A stretch of 64,000 nucleotides of DNA from Azotimanducus sp965220185 (GTDB lineage Bacteria > Pseudomonadota > Gammaproteobacteria > Pseudomonadales > Azotimanducaceae), in NCBI GenBank assembly GCA_965220185.1, contig OZ244807.1, forward strand, positions 186,001-250,000, given 5' to 3'. The stretch's first letter is position 1. Every line of letters begins with the position of its first letter. The position numbers and the translations under genes were made by a program. The notes below the pieces were generated by a model. The model did not search any database. It had not been told where the DNA came from and saw only the letters and a list, made by a program, of their open reading frames with translations. This document shows positions 45,057 through 55,300 of this stretch, one piece after another.

Positions 45057-46418
45057 CTAGATTTTTCGCTTTTCGGGTCGAGTCCAGTGGCCGATGTGCT
45101 TCTGCCGCGCTCTTGCCACTGTGAGGCCGGCATTCACTTTCTTCGATATGGTCGAGCCTGCGGCGATGTAGGCATCGGCCGCGACCTTGACGGGCGCAAT
45201 GAGCGTGACGTTCGAGCCCACGAAGACGCGGTCGCCGATTGTCGTCTTGTGCTTGTTCGCGCCGTCGTAGTTGCAGGTGATGGCACCCGCGCCGATGTTG
45301 CAATCCTCGCCAATCTCCACATCGCCGAGATACGCCTGATGATTCGCTTTCGAGCGGGCGCCGATTCGTGCTTGCTTGACTTCGACAAACGTGCCGATGT
45401 GGACATCGTCTGCGAGAGCCGTGTTCGGTCGAATGCGCGCAAACGGACCGATACGACAGTTTGCACCCGCCGTCACGCCCTCAACAACTGAATTGGCCTC
45501 GACTTTCGTACCTTGGCCGAGACTTGAGTTCTTTATGGTCACGCCCGGCCCGATCGACACATCCCTCTCAAACTCAAGCTCGCCCTCAAGCACAACGCCC
45601 ACATCAATGAATACACCTGGCTGCGCATGAACTTTGCCGCGCACATCGATTCGCGCCGGATCGGCGAGGCGCACGCCTTGGCGCATGAGCTCGCGCGCTT
45701 GGCGCTGTTGGTAGAGACGTTCAAGGCTGGCTAATTCTTGCAAGGTGTTCGCGCCAAGCGCACCATCTTCAGGACGCGATATAACGCAGCCGACATCAAG
45801 GTCGCGCGCGCGCGCCAAGGCAACCAAGTCCGTCAAATACTGCTCGCGCTGTGCATCTGGTGCTGGCATGTCTTCAAGAAGCGCTTTCATAAGCGCTCCG
45901 TCGCCAGCCATGATGCCTGTATTGACTGACTTGATGTGTTTTTCTGTTTCGCTGGCATCCACTTCTTCAACGATGCGCCGCAAACCCCCGTGTTCATCCG
46001 TGATCAGGCGCCCGAATCCTGAAGGCTTCTCGGTGGTCGCAGCCAACACCGCAACAGGCGACTCTTGATCGATGAGCTCGCGCAGCGCGGATGCGGACAC
46101 CAGAGGCCCGTCCACATAGAGCACCAGCGTCCGCCCGTCACTATGCTCGCGCAGCGCACACAGCACCGCATGGCCTGTGCCGAGGACTTGTGGTTGAACG
46201 ACCCAGCAAATGTCCTTGGCATCAGAAAACGCTTGTTTGATTGGCTCGGCATTCGCACCAACCACTACCGACAATCGGTTCGGCGCGAGGACGCGGGCGG
46301 TCTCGATCAGATGCGCAAGCATAGGCTGTCCGCCGAGCGGTACGAGCGCTTTTGGAAGGTCGGAGTTCATCCGGCGGCTCTTGCCTGCCGCGAGGACTAT
46401 GATGTGTAAGGACAACAT
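45057..46418 (-). CDS. glmU: Bifunctional GlcNAc-1-P uridylyltransferase / glucosamine-1-P acetyltransferase
   Basis: The 453-residue protein has the pyrophosphorylase start LHIIVLAAGKSRRMNSDLPK and the left-handed beta-helix C-terminal half with hexapeptide repeats (IGPFARIRPNTALADDVHIG). The tail KANHQAYLGDVEIGEDCNIGAG carries the acetyl-CoA site. It makes UDP-GlcNAc from glucosamine-1-phosphate. It is directly upstream of glmS in the same operon, the gammaproteobacterial arrangement. Confidence 0.97.
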   Translation of the reverse strand: MLSLHIIVLAAGKSRRMNSDLPKALVPLGGQPMLAHLIETARVLAPNRLSVVVGANAEPIKQAFSDAKDICWVVQPQVLGTGHAVLCALREHSDGRTLVLYVDGPLVSASALRELIDQESPVAVLAATTEKPSGFGRLITDEHGGLRRIVEEVDASETEKHIKSVNTGIMAGDGALMKALLEDMPAPDAQREQYLTDLVALARARDLDVGCVISRPEDGALGANTLQELASLERLYQQRQARELMRQGVRLADPARIDVRGKVHAQPGVFIDVGVVLEGELEFERDVSIGPGVTIKNSSLGQGTKVEANSVVEGVTAGANCRIGPFARIRPNTALADDVHIGTFVEVKQARIGARSKANHQAYLGDVEIGEDCNIGAGAITCNYDGANKHKTTIGDRVFVGSNVTLIAPVKVAADAYIAAGSTISKKVNAGLTVARARQKHIGHWTRPEKRKI

Positions 46419-46560
46419 GGGGTGAGGATAACGCGCCTATTGATTTTGTGCCATGCGCCTTCGCTGAATCCGCCGAGCAGTTCTGGGCGATAGCGATCTG
46501 TGGCATTATCTCACCCGTGCCCTTTGTTCCCTCGCCGCCTCCCCTTCGCCAAACAGATCA

Positions 46561-47490
46561 GTGCTTGAACTTGCCGCCCAACATTCGCAGGCCGACCATT
46601 TCGGCTCTCAGGATCTCGGCAAACCTGATCGAATAGCCACATCTCCAATCAAAGCTGTAAACGTCGCATGTGTGCCACAGTACAGTCCGCTTCGTTATCC
46701 TGGTGGCAAGACCTGGCTTATTCCCCACATTCGCCACTGGTTGCAGGGATTGCCCTCCACACCGCGCTTGCTTGTCGAACCTTTCGCAGGAGGGGCAAGC
46801 GTTTCCCTCACCGCTGTGATGGAAGGCTTGGTTGAACGATGCTTGATGGTGGAATTGGATCGACATGTTGCGGCCTTCTGGCATGCCGCGCTTCGGCACG
46901 GCCCGCAACTTTGTCAGAAAGTAGCTGGATTTGATGCGTGCAGAGCCAGTGTGCAGGCACTTGTTGATCAGGCACCCGACAGCCTGATCGAAGCTGGCTT
47001 TCGGACGCTCGTGTTGAACCGCACGAAAAGGGGCGGAATTCTTGCCCCTGGCGCCTCGCTCACGCGCTCTGGCGAAAACGGCAAAGGAATTTCCTCGCGC
47101 TGGTATCCCGATACGCTCAATCGGAGGTTGACGGCGATTCATAACCATCGCAATCGTCTCGCCTTCCTAGAAGGGGACGGGCTGGCACTATTGGAATCGA
47201 TCTCTTGGCAAAAGAGCAATAGTGTCTTTTTCATCGACCCACCGTACACAGCTGGCGGTAAGCGCGCTGGCAAGCGGCTTTACGCACACAACGATCTCAA
47301 TCATGCTCGCCTATTCGAAACGCTCGATGAGTGCGATGCTCGCTTTCTTATGACTTATGATCGATCTCCTGAAATCGAGCGACTTATTGACCGGCATCAG
47401 TTCCATGCGGTTCAAGTGCTCATGAAGAACACGCATCATGCGCGCATCCCTGAACTCGTCATTACGCCGCAACCGCTGTTCGAACCTTGA
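46561..47490 (+). CDS. D12-class N6-adenine DNA methyltransferase (Dam-like)
   Basis: The 309-residue protein has the D12-class SPLRYPGGKTWLIPHI and the SAM motif VEPFAGGASVSLTAV (about residue 75). The catalytic VFFIDPPYTAGGKRAG (about residue 220) completes the set. The Dam family methylates adenine, often in GATC. The GTG at 46561 is the longest start; the family begins nearer PLRYPGGK, so the real start may be later. It is divergent from glmU and its stop overlaps the start of the NotI-like gene, forming a restriction-modification pair. Confidence 0.88.
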   Translation: MLELAAQHSQADHFGSQDLGKPDRIATSPIKAVNVACVPQYSPLRYPGGKTWLIPHIRHWLQGLPSTPRLLVEPFAGGASVSLTAVMEGLVERCLMVELDRHVAAFWHAALRHGPQLCQKVAGFDACRASVQALVDQAPDSLIEAGFRTLVLNRTKRGGILAPGASLTRSGENGKGISSRWYPDTLNRRLTAIHNHRNRLAFLEGDGLALLESISWQKSNSVFFIDPPYTAGGKRAGKRLYAHNDLNHARLFETLDECDARFLMTYDRSPEIERLIDRHQFHAVQVLMKNTHHARIPELVITPQPLFEP

Positions 47491-48356
47491 AGCAGCCTTA
47501 TGGAATAGCGGAATGGTTCGGCGAGCCATTCTTGCCAATGCAAGCGGCAAAAAGACGCAAGCTGGCCAAGTTCGCACTTGGCCCCACAGAAAATTATCCG
47601 ATTTGCCCTTTCCAAGAAGGAGGCGCACGATGCAGCAAACGAGGTGGCGTCTGCTCAATCCAGCAACATGAGTTGAGTGCAGTCAATCGAGCAATACAGG
47701 CAGCAGAACTCCCGGTTGCTACCTGTCCGCATAGATTCGCAGAAGCATCCTTCGTGCCTCAATGGCTCGCCTGCATCGTCGGATTTGATCACTTTCTTGT
47801 CGCCCGTGAGGTGCCTTTCATGCGCTCTCCCACAACAGGGCAAGCGGCAGGAAGAATCGATCTTGTTGTGGCGGACGATTTTTCCGCTAGCCAGTGGCTG
47901 GGTCTGGAAATTCAAGCCGTGTATTTCTCTGGAAAGGGAATGCAAAAGGACTTTGAGTTATTGCGTGAAGATGAAGGCGAGCATCCCCCCGCGCCATGCG
48001 CCAATCGGCGCCCAGACTGGCGATCATCGAGCGCAAAGAGACTTATGCCGCAAGTACAGGTCAAGGCACCAACACTCCGCCGGTGGGGCACCAAGCTCGC
48101 CGTCGCGGTCGACTGGCCTTTCTTCAGCGCCATAGGAGGAGCCAGTGATACGCCTTCGCAAGATCTTGACGACGGCGATGTAATTTGGCTTGTGCCGCGG
48201 ATTTCCACGGAATATCGCTTCGAGCCACACCACTGGGAAGTGCTCACACTTGAAGACTCAAGCAAAAAGTTGCTCGCGGCGGAGACCGTGAAGCGCGGAG
48301 AGTTCGAAGAAGGATTGAAGGAACGGCTGCGGACACGGAGCACGCGGCACAATTAG
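47487..48356 (+). CDS. NotI-like restriction endonuclease with a Cys4 cluster
   Basis: The 289-residue protein has the arrangement of NotI: four cysteines (C40, C49, C56 and C80) in CPF, RCSKRGGVCS and TCPHRF, which bind iron in NotI, then GRID (Asp125) and GLEIQ (Glu141, Gln143). NotI uses the same D, E-x-Q pattern. The start is a TTG that overlaps the methylase stop (TTGA), chosen because it gives the family's YGIAEWFGE start. NotI's own methylase is a cytosine enzyme, so this pairing with an adenine methylase differs. Confidence 0.75.
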   Translation: MKQPYGIAEWFGEPFLPMQAAKRRKLAKFALGPTENYPICPFQEGGARCSKRGGVCSIQQHELSAVNRAIQAAELPVATCPHRFAEASFVPQWLACIVGFDHFLVAREVPFMRSPTTGQAAGRIDLVVADDFSASQWLGLEIQAVYFSGKGMQKDFELLREDEGEHPPAPCANRRPDWRSSSAKRLMPQVQVKAPTLRRWGTKLAVAVDWPFFSAIGGASDTPSQDLDDGDVIWLVPRISTEYRFEPHHWEVLTLEDSSKKLLAAETVKRGEFEEGLKERLRTRSTRHN

Positions 48357-48443
48357 CCACTTTTCGCGTAAAATTGGCACCCATGTATGCCAGATTACTG
48401 CGAACGCCCTAGCGTTCCGACGAATTGTTGGAGCATTAGCGAC

Positions 48444-49115
48444 ATGAACCTATCGAGATTCACAACCATCATATCGTTTGCATTGCTGATCACGCTGGCA
48501 ATGACATCGACGGTATCGATGGCAAGGTCATACCATGCGGTTAACTGCAGAGGCGAATCGATGTCCGAGGGGGTGCCCCACCCCAACGGTGGCGGCCTGA
48601 TTTTTGGAGATGGGCAGGTCGAGGACTCGGTGTATGTTGGGCGTAAGTCGAAGATATGCGGGGGAACGATTTCCGGTAACGTGGTTATCAAAGGACGCAG
48701 TGTTGTCGTAGACGCGAGCGTTTCCGGCAATGTCGTCATCCGCAACTCATTGGTTCATCGCGCCGAAGTCTCCGAGAACGCGCAGATAATAGGAGGAGGC
48801 GCCGTCTGGAGCGGCGCATCCGTCTCCGGGAACGCCAGGATTTTGGATGGTGCTTCGGTGAATGGAGTAGGTCCGAAGGTGTACGGAAACGCAAAGGTGA
48901 CAGGCTTTGGCACGAAAGTTAGCGGTTTCGGCGAGGCGTATGGAAGCGCGGTCATCCGAGATGGCGCGGACATTTCAGGGAGAGTTGACTGTGGGCGATG
49001 GGTCGGCATCACTGTGACCACCGATCAAACCGGCAAGTGCGGAAAGAATGGCCAGACCTCTTTTGGGGCCGAGCTGAGCAATCCGATCAACGCAGGGAAT
49101 ACGGAATCGGAATAA
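48444..49115 (+). CDS. Secreted protein with repeated glycine-asparagine beta-helix turns
   Basis: The 223-residue protein has a signal peptide (LSRFTTIISFALLITLAMTSTVSMA) and about eight turns of an approximately 16-residue repeat such as ASVSGNVVIRNSLVHRAEVSENAQII and ASVSGNARIL. Such repeats form parallel beta-helices or hexapeptide-like solenoids. Four cysteines (C36, C74, C184 and C199, approximate) may make disulfides. I start at the ATG at 48444. It is unrelated to its neighbours; its role is unknown. Confidence 0.6.
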   Translation: MNLSRFTTIISFALLITLAMTSTVSMARSYHAVNCRGESMSEGVPHPNGGGLIFGDGQVEDSVYVGRKSKICGGTISGNVVIKGRSVVVDASVSGNVVIRNSLVHRAEVSENAQIIGGGAVWSGASVSGNARILDGASVNGVGPKVYGNAKVTGFGTKVSGFGEAYGSAVIRDGADISGRVDCGRWVGITVTTDQTGKCGKNGQTSFGAELSNPINAGNTESE

Positions 49116-49288
49116 CGTGCTGCTTTCACCTGGATGTTCCCGATCAACTTCATTACCTGACCGCCAAAATGGTTTATAACCTTATGCGGCACAGACTCCT
49201 AGCGGGAGCGGATTTCTTGCACAGGCTTTGGGCGGGGGAGGTCATTGCGTGAATCCTCACTTATACTGGTGTCGTATCCTGTAAGTAA

Positions 49289-50527
49289 GTGCATAGGCGG
49301 CCGATGGGCGAGCAACTTCATTCGGTGTACCGAGAGGTCCGCTCACACAGCCTCACACTTTGCGAGGGCCTGAGCACAGAGGACTACTGTATCCAGCCAG
49401 CTCCCGAGGCAAGCCCTCCCAAATGGCATCTAGCGCACACCTCTTGGTTTTTCGAGACCTTTATTCTCCTGCCATTTCTACCCAGCTACCATAGACCGAT
49501 AGAGGCCTATGGCTATCTCTTCAATTCCTACTATGAAGGCATTGGCAAGCAGTGGCCACGGGCAGACCGAGGCAAGCTGTCGCGCCCGACAGTCGCGGAA
49601 GTCTTGGAATACAGGGAGCAGATCGACGCTGCCATGCTTGGGTTGCTCGAAAGCTCGGATGACTTAAGTGACGAAATTGTGCAGCTGACGGTGCTCGGCT
49701 TGCATCACGAACAGCAGCACCAGGAGCTTCTGGTCACCGACATCAAGAGAAACCTTGGCGTGAATCCTTTGGCGCCCGCACTTGAATCCTGCGCTATCGA
49801 GCAAGACGCCGATGCGCCAACGGATGCAATTGAATTCCTTGAGTTCGATGGTGGTCTTGTCACTATCGGCACCGACGAAAGCGGCGTGTCAAGACCTGGG
49901 TTCCAGGAATTCTCTTTCGATAACGAATCCCCTCGCCACCAGACCTATCTACAGCCCTATGCAATCGCCGACCGCCTGTGCAGCAACGGTGAATATCTTG
50001 AGTTTATGAACGATGGCGGCTACAAGCGCCCTGAACTGTGGCTAGCCGAGGCTTGGAATCGAGTGGTGCAAGAGCAATGGAACGCGCCGCTCTATTGGAC
50101 TCGGGCAGAGGAAGAATGGTTTGAATACCGGCTTGTCGGTCAGAGGCCACTGTGCAAAGAGTCGCCTGTGGCGCATCTCAGCTACTTTGAGGCCGATGCC
50201 TTCGCGCGCTGGCAAGGCGACCGGCTTCCGACAGAAGCCGAATGGGAGTCAAGCCTGCGAAGCGCCAAGCGTGAGCAGATTCATGATGCCTTTGGCAAGC
50301 TCTGGCAATGGACATCCTCTGCTTACGGTTCTTACCCAGGTTTTCAGCCTTGGGCAGGCGCAGTCGGCGAATACAATGGCAAGTTTATGAGCGGACAAAT
50401 GGTTCTGCGCGGCAGCTCCTGTGCTACTCCGAAGGGACACGCGCGGCTCTCCTACCGCAACTTCTTCTATCCTTGGGACCGCTGGCAATATAGCGGCATC
50501 AGGCTCGCCAGAAATATTGAGGAGTAG
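49289..50527 (+). CDS. egtB: Ergothioneine biosynthesis sulfoxide synthase EgtB
   Basis: The 412-residue protein has the N-terminal DinB domain with the metal-binding block LGLHHEQQHQELL (about residues 146-158) and a C-terminal FGE-sulfatase domain ending GSSCATPKGHARLSYRNFFYP. EgtB joins hercynine to a thiol (gamma-Glu-Cys or Cys) with an iron centre. A GTG at 49289 is the frame start; the ATG 15 bases later also works. It is two bases before egtD, so both are made from one transcript. About 170 bases with no other feature precede it. Confidence 0.93.
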   Translation: MHRRPMGEQLHSVYREVRSHSLTLCEGLSTEDYCIQPAPEASPPKWHLAHTSWFFETFILLPFLPSYHRPIEAYGYLFNSYYEGIGKQWPRADRGKLSRPTVAEVLEYREQIDAAMLGLLESSDDLSDEIVQLTVLGLHHEQQHQELLVTDIKRNLGVNPLAPALESCAIEQDADAPTDAIEFLEFDGGLVTIGTDESGVSRPGFQEFSFDNESPRHQTYLQPYAIADRLCSNGEYLEFMNDGGYKRPELWLAEAWNRVVQEQWNAPLYWTRAEEEWFEYRLVGQRPLCKESPVAHLSYFEADAFARWQGDRLPTEAEWESSLRSAKREQIHDAFGKLWQWTSSAYGSYPGFQPWAGAVGEYNGKFMSGQMVLRGSSCATPKGHARLSYRNFFYPWDRWQYSGIRLARNIEE

Positions 50528-50529
50528 TC

Positions 50530-51540
50530 ATGGTTTCTTCTGCGCCCTCGTCTGAGACGGGCGAGGATTCGCTTATTCGTTTGATTGATCAGTCGCCGCA
50601 GCCAGTCGATATGACGCACGAACTTTTTGAAGGTCTGCGCGCATCCCAAAAATCCATAGCGCCGAAGTATTTCTACGATGAGCAAGGGTCGCTTTTGTTT
50701 GAGCGTATCACGAAGCTGCCGGAGTATTACCTCACCCGCACCGAGATAGGGATACTTCGCGCTGCCGTGCCAGAAATCGCAGAGCTTGCCGGGAATGGCG
50801 CCAAGCGGCGTTCTAGGAGGCCCGTGTTGGTGGAGTGCGGAAGCGGATCGGGAGAGAAGGCGAGAATTCTCATAGATGGTGTCTCGCCACAGGCATATGT
50901 GGCCATCGACATCTCCAAGGACTTTCTCGTTTCGAGTTGTGAAGCGCTTTCCGGCGACTATCCCGACCTTGATGTCTGCGCCGTTTGCGCTGACTACTCG
51001 CAGGATTGGAGGCTCTCTGAGGCTTTGGATACAGACGCGCCACTGCTTGCCTTCTTTCCTGGCTCGAGCCTCGGCAACTTCGAACCGGACGAGGCAGCAA
51101 GATTTCTCTCTCAAGTCGGGCAGGCAATTTCTGGGCGCGGGTCGTTATTGATCGGCATTGATCCGCCCAAGGATGCGTCCGTGTTGGAAGCTGCTTACAA
51201 CGACAGCGCTGGCGTCACTGCAAGGTTTAACCTCAATTTGCTCACTCGGCTGAACCGGGAATTCGCAGCCAACTTCGATGTATCGAGCTATATGCACAAG
51301 GCTGTCTACAATCCAATCCATGAGCGAATCGAGATGCACCTGGTGAGCATGCGCGACCAGGAAGTGCGAGTAGGCGGAGACAAAATTTCCATCGCCAAGG
51401 ACGAGTCAATACACACCGAAAATTCGTACAAATATTCGCATGACAGATTTATCAGCATGGCGCAGGAAGTCGGGTTCAGTTGCACGCGCCGTTGGACCGA
51501 CGAAGCTGGTCTGTTTTCGGTATTTTTGCTCAGTGCTTGA
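50530..51540 (+). CDS. egtD: L-histidine N-alpha-methyltransferase EgtD
   Basis: The 336-residue protein has the SAM-binding motif VLVECGSGSGEKARILID (about residue 97) and the typical EgtD N-terminal region SIAPKYFYDEQGSLLFERIT, with KLPEYYLTRTE after it. It also has FFPGSSLGNFEPDEA. EgtD trimethylates histidine to hercynine, the substrate of EgtB. The two-base spacing after egtB makes them an operon. No egtA, egtC or egtE is in the window, as in other proteobacteria that use EgtB and EgtD. Confidence 0.93.
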   Translation: MVSSAPSSETGEDSLIRLIDQSPQPVDMTHELFEGLRASQKSIAPKYFYDEQGSLLFERITKLPEYYLTRTEIGILRAAVPEIAELAGNGAKRRSRRPVLVECGSGSGEKARILIDGVSPQAYVAIDISKDFLVSSCEALSGDYPDLDVCAVCADYSQDWRLSEALDTDAPLLAFFPGSSLGNFEPDEAARFLSQVGQAISGRGSLLIGIDPPKDASVLEAAYNDSAGVTARFNLNLLTRLNREFAANFDVSSYMHKAVYNPIHERIEMHLVSMRDQEVRVGGDKISIAKDESIHTENSYKYSHDRFISMAQEVGFSCTRRWTDEAGLFSVFLLSA

Positions 51541-51658
51541 TGTAAGGCGTGTTTACGCCATGCCCAGATAGTGTGAATTGAACACTACAATATTGCAGTG
51601 CTAGAAAATTCGTGTCATGCTGTGCCAGACAACAGCTTTCGTCTACAGTGGAGCGCCC

Positions 51659-51880
51659 ATGCGAAATATCACCCTCAGCGCGGACGCGGACACCATAGAC
51701 GTGGCGCGGCAGCGCGCCGCTTCGGAGCACACAACACTCAACGCGGAATTCCGCAAATGGTTGCACCGATATGCTCGACGCCATCAAGCCGCTCATGCCG
51801 TGCGCTCACTGCGTGAGTTGCGGGCAAAGTACGGGACGGGCGGTCGCAAATTCATCAGAGAAGAGATGAATGAGCGTTGA
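51659..51880 (+). CDS. VapB-like antitoxin
   Basis: The 73-residue protein begins RNITLSADADTIDVARQRAASE, the ribbon-helix-helix start of VapB-like antitoxins, and has a basic tail. It probably binds its own promoter and neutralises the downstream PIN toxin. The ATG at 51659 follows GTGGAGCGCCC. The gene overlaps vapC by 11 bases. Confidence 0.8.
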   Translation: MRNITLSADADTIDVARQRAASEHTTLNAEFRKWLHRYARRHQAAHAVRSLRELRAKYGTGGRKFIREEMNER

Positions 51881-52289
51881 GGAATTCCTAGACACCAACG
51901 TGCTGGTGTACGCGCTCGACGAGACCGACGAAGCGAAGCATCAGCGGGCGGAGCAGCTAGTGCAACGGAGCATCGAGATGGGGAGCGGCTGCATCAGCTA
52001 CCAAGTGGTGCAGGAAACGCTCAACGTGGCGATAAGGAAGCTGGGCTTTTCGGCTGAAGACGCACGGGCTTTGTTTGCACAGGTATTGACACCGCTTTGG
52101 AGGGTTTCGCCTAGCAGCCAACTCTACGAGCGTGGATTGACGCTGTGCGACCGATACGGTTTCAGCTTTTACGACTCGATGATAGTCGCCAGCGCCGTTG
52201 AATCCGGCTGCATCCGCTTGTTCAGCGAGAACCTTCAGCACGGACAACGAATTCAGTCGCTCACCATTGAGAATCCGTTTCAAGTCTAA
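51870..52289 (+). CDS. VapC-like PIN-domain toxin
   Basis: The 139-residue protein has the PIN acidic set: EEFLDTNVLVYALDE (Asp at residues 8 and 16), SYQVVQETLNVA with the Glu, and FSFYDSMIVASAVESG. It is a putative RNase toxin whose ATG sits inside the antitoxin gene, so translation is coupled. It is the last gene before the CRISPR array's distal end. Confidence 0.85.
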   Translation: MSVEEFLDTNVLVYALDETDEAKHQRAEQLVQRSIEMGSGCISYQVVQETLNVAIRKLGFSAEDARALFAQVLTPLWRVSPSSQLYERGLTLCDRYGFSFYDSMIVASAVESGCIRLFSENLQHGQRIQSLTIENPFQV

Positions 52290-52347
52290 CGAGAAGCAGC
52301 ACGCGAGGTGGAACGTGCGGCACTTCCACCGCTTCTACCGCGAAAGC

Positions 52348-52364
52348 GGGGGGGGGGGGGGGGG
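52348..52364 (+). repeat. Poly-G tract of 17 bases at the distal end of the CRISPR array
   Basis: Seventeen consecutive Gs lie between vapC and the first, truncated repeat. No gene reading frame crosses it. It may be a slippage site or an assembly artefact. It is the second long G run in the window. Confidence 0.7.
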
Positions 52365-52381
52365 CGCGGAGCTACAACTGG

Positions 52382-55300
52382 GTCTCAAGGCCGGACCAAC
52401 CGCTGGCGGCATCCGTCATGGTCGGCGCGGTCTTAATCCCTTCTTCATCAGGTCTCAAGGCCGGACTCGGTCGCTCGACAGGGAGAAATACGAGCCTGAG
52501 TCTTAATCCCTTCTTCATCAGGTCTCAAGGCCGGACCTTTGTCGAGGATATGATAAACCATGGCTGGAGCGGTCTTAATCCCTTCTTCATCAGGTCTCAA
52601 GGCCGGACGGCTCGGCAGGAAAAGGAAGGACAACAAAACTGGTCTTAATCCCTTCTTCATCAGGTCTCAAGGCCGGACGGCTCGGCAGGAAAAGGAAGGA
52701 CAACAAAACTGGTCTTAATCCCTTCTTCATCAGGTCTCAAGGCCGGACGCCCAATGGTCTGGCGACCTCCGCATCCGCGTTAGTCTTAATCCCTTCTTCA
52801 TCAGGTCTCAAGGCCGGACGGACGCGCTGAGGAAGGGATGCATCTGGGAGGCGTCTTAATCCCTTCTTCATCAGGTCTCAAGGCCGGACATGCCAGCAAG
52901 GACTATTGCGAGTACGAGTACGGTCTTAATCCCTTCTTCATCAGGTCTCAAGGCCGGACATCTATGTAGACGACCTGCAACGTGCTAAAGAGGTCTTAAT
53001 CCCTTCTTCATCAGGTCTCAAGGCCGGACCATTCGCGGATTCATCCATTCACCACCCGCGAGAGTCTTAATCCCTTCTTCATCAGGTCTCAAGGCCGGAC
53101 CACACCCGCGGACGTAATCCATCACGCGCTCGCTGGTCTTAATCCCTTCTTCATCAGGTCTCAAGGCCGGACTCGCTGAGGCAGGGACTGATCCGAGAGG
53201 CTTATGTCTTAATCCCTTCTTCATCAGGTCTCAAGGCCGGACCAACTGCTCGCGTGTGGCTTCTTGTGCTCTGTGCGGTCTTAATCCCTTCTTCATCAGG
53301 TCTCAAGGCCGGACCGCAGGGACGCGGCTAGGTCTGCGGTTGGCAACGTCTTAATCCCTTCTTCATCAGGTCTCAAGGCCGGACATCATGACTGATGCAG
53401 TAATACAGACGGATGAGGTCTTAATCCCTTCTTCATCAGGTCTCAAGGCCGGACCTCAATGGCTATTCAAACCTCAACGCGGATGAAGTGTCTTAATCCC
53501 TTCTTCATCAGGTCTCAAGGCCGGACGCCGATGGTGGAGGAAGAAATCATTGAGAATGGGTCTTAATCCCTTCTTCATCAGGTCTCAAGGCCGGACTGAC
53601 CAAGAGTCAGGCATCCGCGCTTGCCAAGCGTCTTAATCCCTTCTTCATCAGGTCTCAAGGCCGGACCATCCACGCCGACAATACAAAGCCGCCTTCGGGC
53701 GTCTTAATCCCTTCTTCATCAGGTCTCAAGGCCGGACCGCGTAACGGCAGCCAACCGCACGGCTACACAGGTCTTAATCCCTTCTTCATCAGGTCTCAAG
53801 GCCGGACCAATCTTGAGAGCCTTGCTCGACTACAACAAATCGGTCTTAATCCCTTCTTCATCAGGTCTCAAGGCCGGACGCTACTTGCCTCCTTACATGC
53901 ATCAAGGCAGAGCGATCACCTTGCGCGAGGCTCGCAGTCTCAAGGCCGGACGCTACTTGCCTCCTTACATGCGCCTCAAATAATGGTCTTAATCCCTTCT
54001 TCATCAGGTCTCAAGGCCGGACCGCGTCGCGATAGACGATGCACTGTCGCTCGACGTCTTAATCCCTTCTTCATCAGGTCTCAAGGCCGGACAACCAGCA
54101 AGACCAAAACCATCCGCATACGCGCTGTCTTAATCCCTTCTTCATCAGGTCTCAAGGCCGGACGGAGAAGATCATGAACAATGAAAATGAAACCAGTCTT
54201 AATCCCTTCTTCATCAGGTCTCAAGGCCGGACGCCGCCAGAGCGTTGAGAGCTAGAGAGCTTAAGTCTTAATCCCTTCTTCATCAGGTCTCAAGGCCGGA
54301 CTTTGTCGAGGCTTTGGAGCGTAGGCACGCGGAGGTCTTAATCCCTTCTTCATCAGGTCTCAAGGCCGGACGCTGCTCGCCAAAGCTGACGAGCAGCGAC
54401 GTGCTGTCTTAATCCCTTCTTCATCAGGTCTCAAGGCCGGACGTCTGGCTGGCTGAACGTGTTGGGGAAGGGGATGTCTTAATCCCTTCTTCATCAGGTC
54501 TCAAGGCCGGACCTCGCGATCAAGGATGCTCGGTCGCTCGACATGGGTCTTAATCCCTTCTTCATCAGGTCTCAAGGCCGGACGAAGAACTGCCGAGGTC
54601 TTTCGAGCCGGCGTACAGTCTTAATCCCTTCTTCATCAGGTCTCAAGGCCGGACAGCTAAGCCGATTCGCCACCGGCGAGACAACAAAGTCTTAATCCCT
54701 TCTTCATCAGGTCTCAAGGCCGGACGGCTACGGAGACGGGACATGCCACGTATGCCTAGGTCTTAATCCCTTCTTCATCAGGTCTCAAGGCCGGACACAC
54801 CAATATTTCCAGCGGTCTGCCGACCGATTCGGTCTTAATCCCTTCTTCATCAGGTCTCAAGGCCGGACGAGCTGCTCTGCACAGCAGACGAGGTACGGCG
54901 GGTCTTAATCCCTTCTTCATCAGGTCTCAAGGCCGGAGCCTTATGGGGAAAGGATAAAGGCTGTCGACGACGTCTTAATCCCTTCTTCATCAGGTCTCAA
55001 GGCCGGACAGCGTGGAAGCGATACCACTGCGCCTCTTTGGATGTCTTAATCCCTTCTTCATCAGGTCTCAAGGCCGGACGTTGAGCAAGAAATCGTTGAG
55101 CTAGGCTATGCTGGTCTTAATCCCTTCTTCATCAGGTCTCAAGGCCGGACCCAAGACGCTTATGAGGATCTCAATTTGCTGGAGGTCTTAATCCCTTCTT
55201 CATCAGGTCTCAAGGCCGGACGGCATCGGCTGGGAGGTATGTCCGCTCGGCCTTGTCTTAATCCCTTCTTCATCAGGTCTCAAGGCCGGACGACGAGCTA

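Noticed and set aside
49245..49267. TTGCGT and TATACT as an egtB promoter
   Set aside because: The spacer is only 11 bases, too short for a sigma-70 promoter.
52198..52660. Proteins made of repeated LNPFFIRSQGRT or LIPSSSGLKAG units
   Set aside because: These are CRISPR repeats read as codons.
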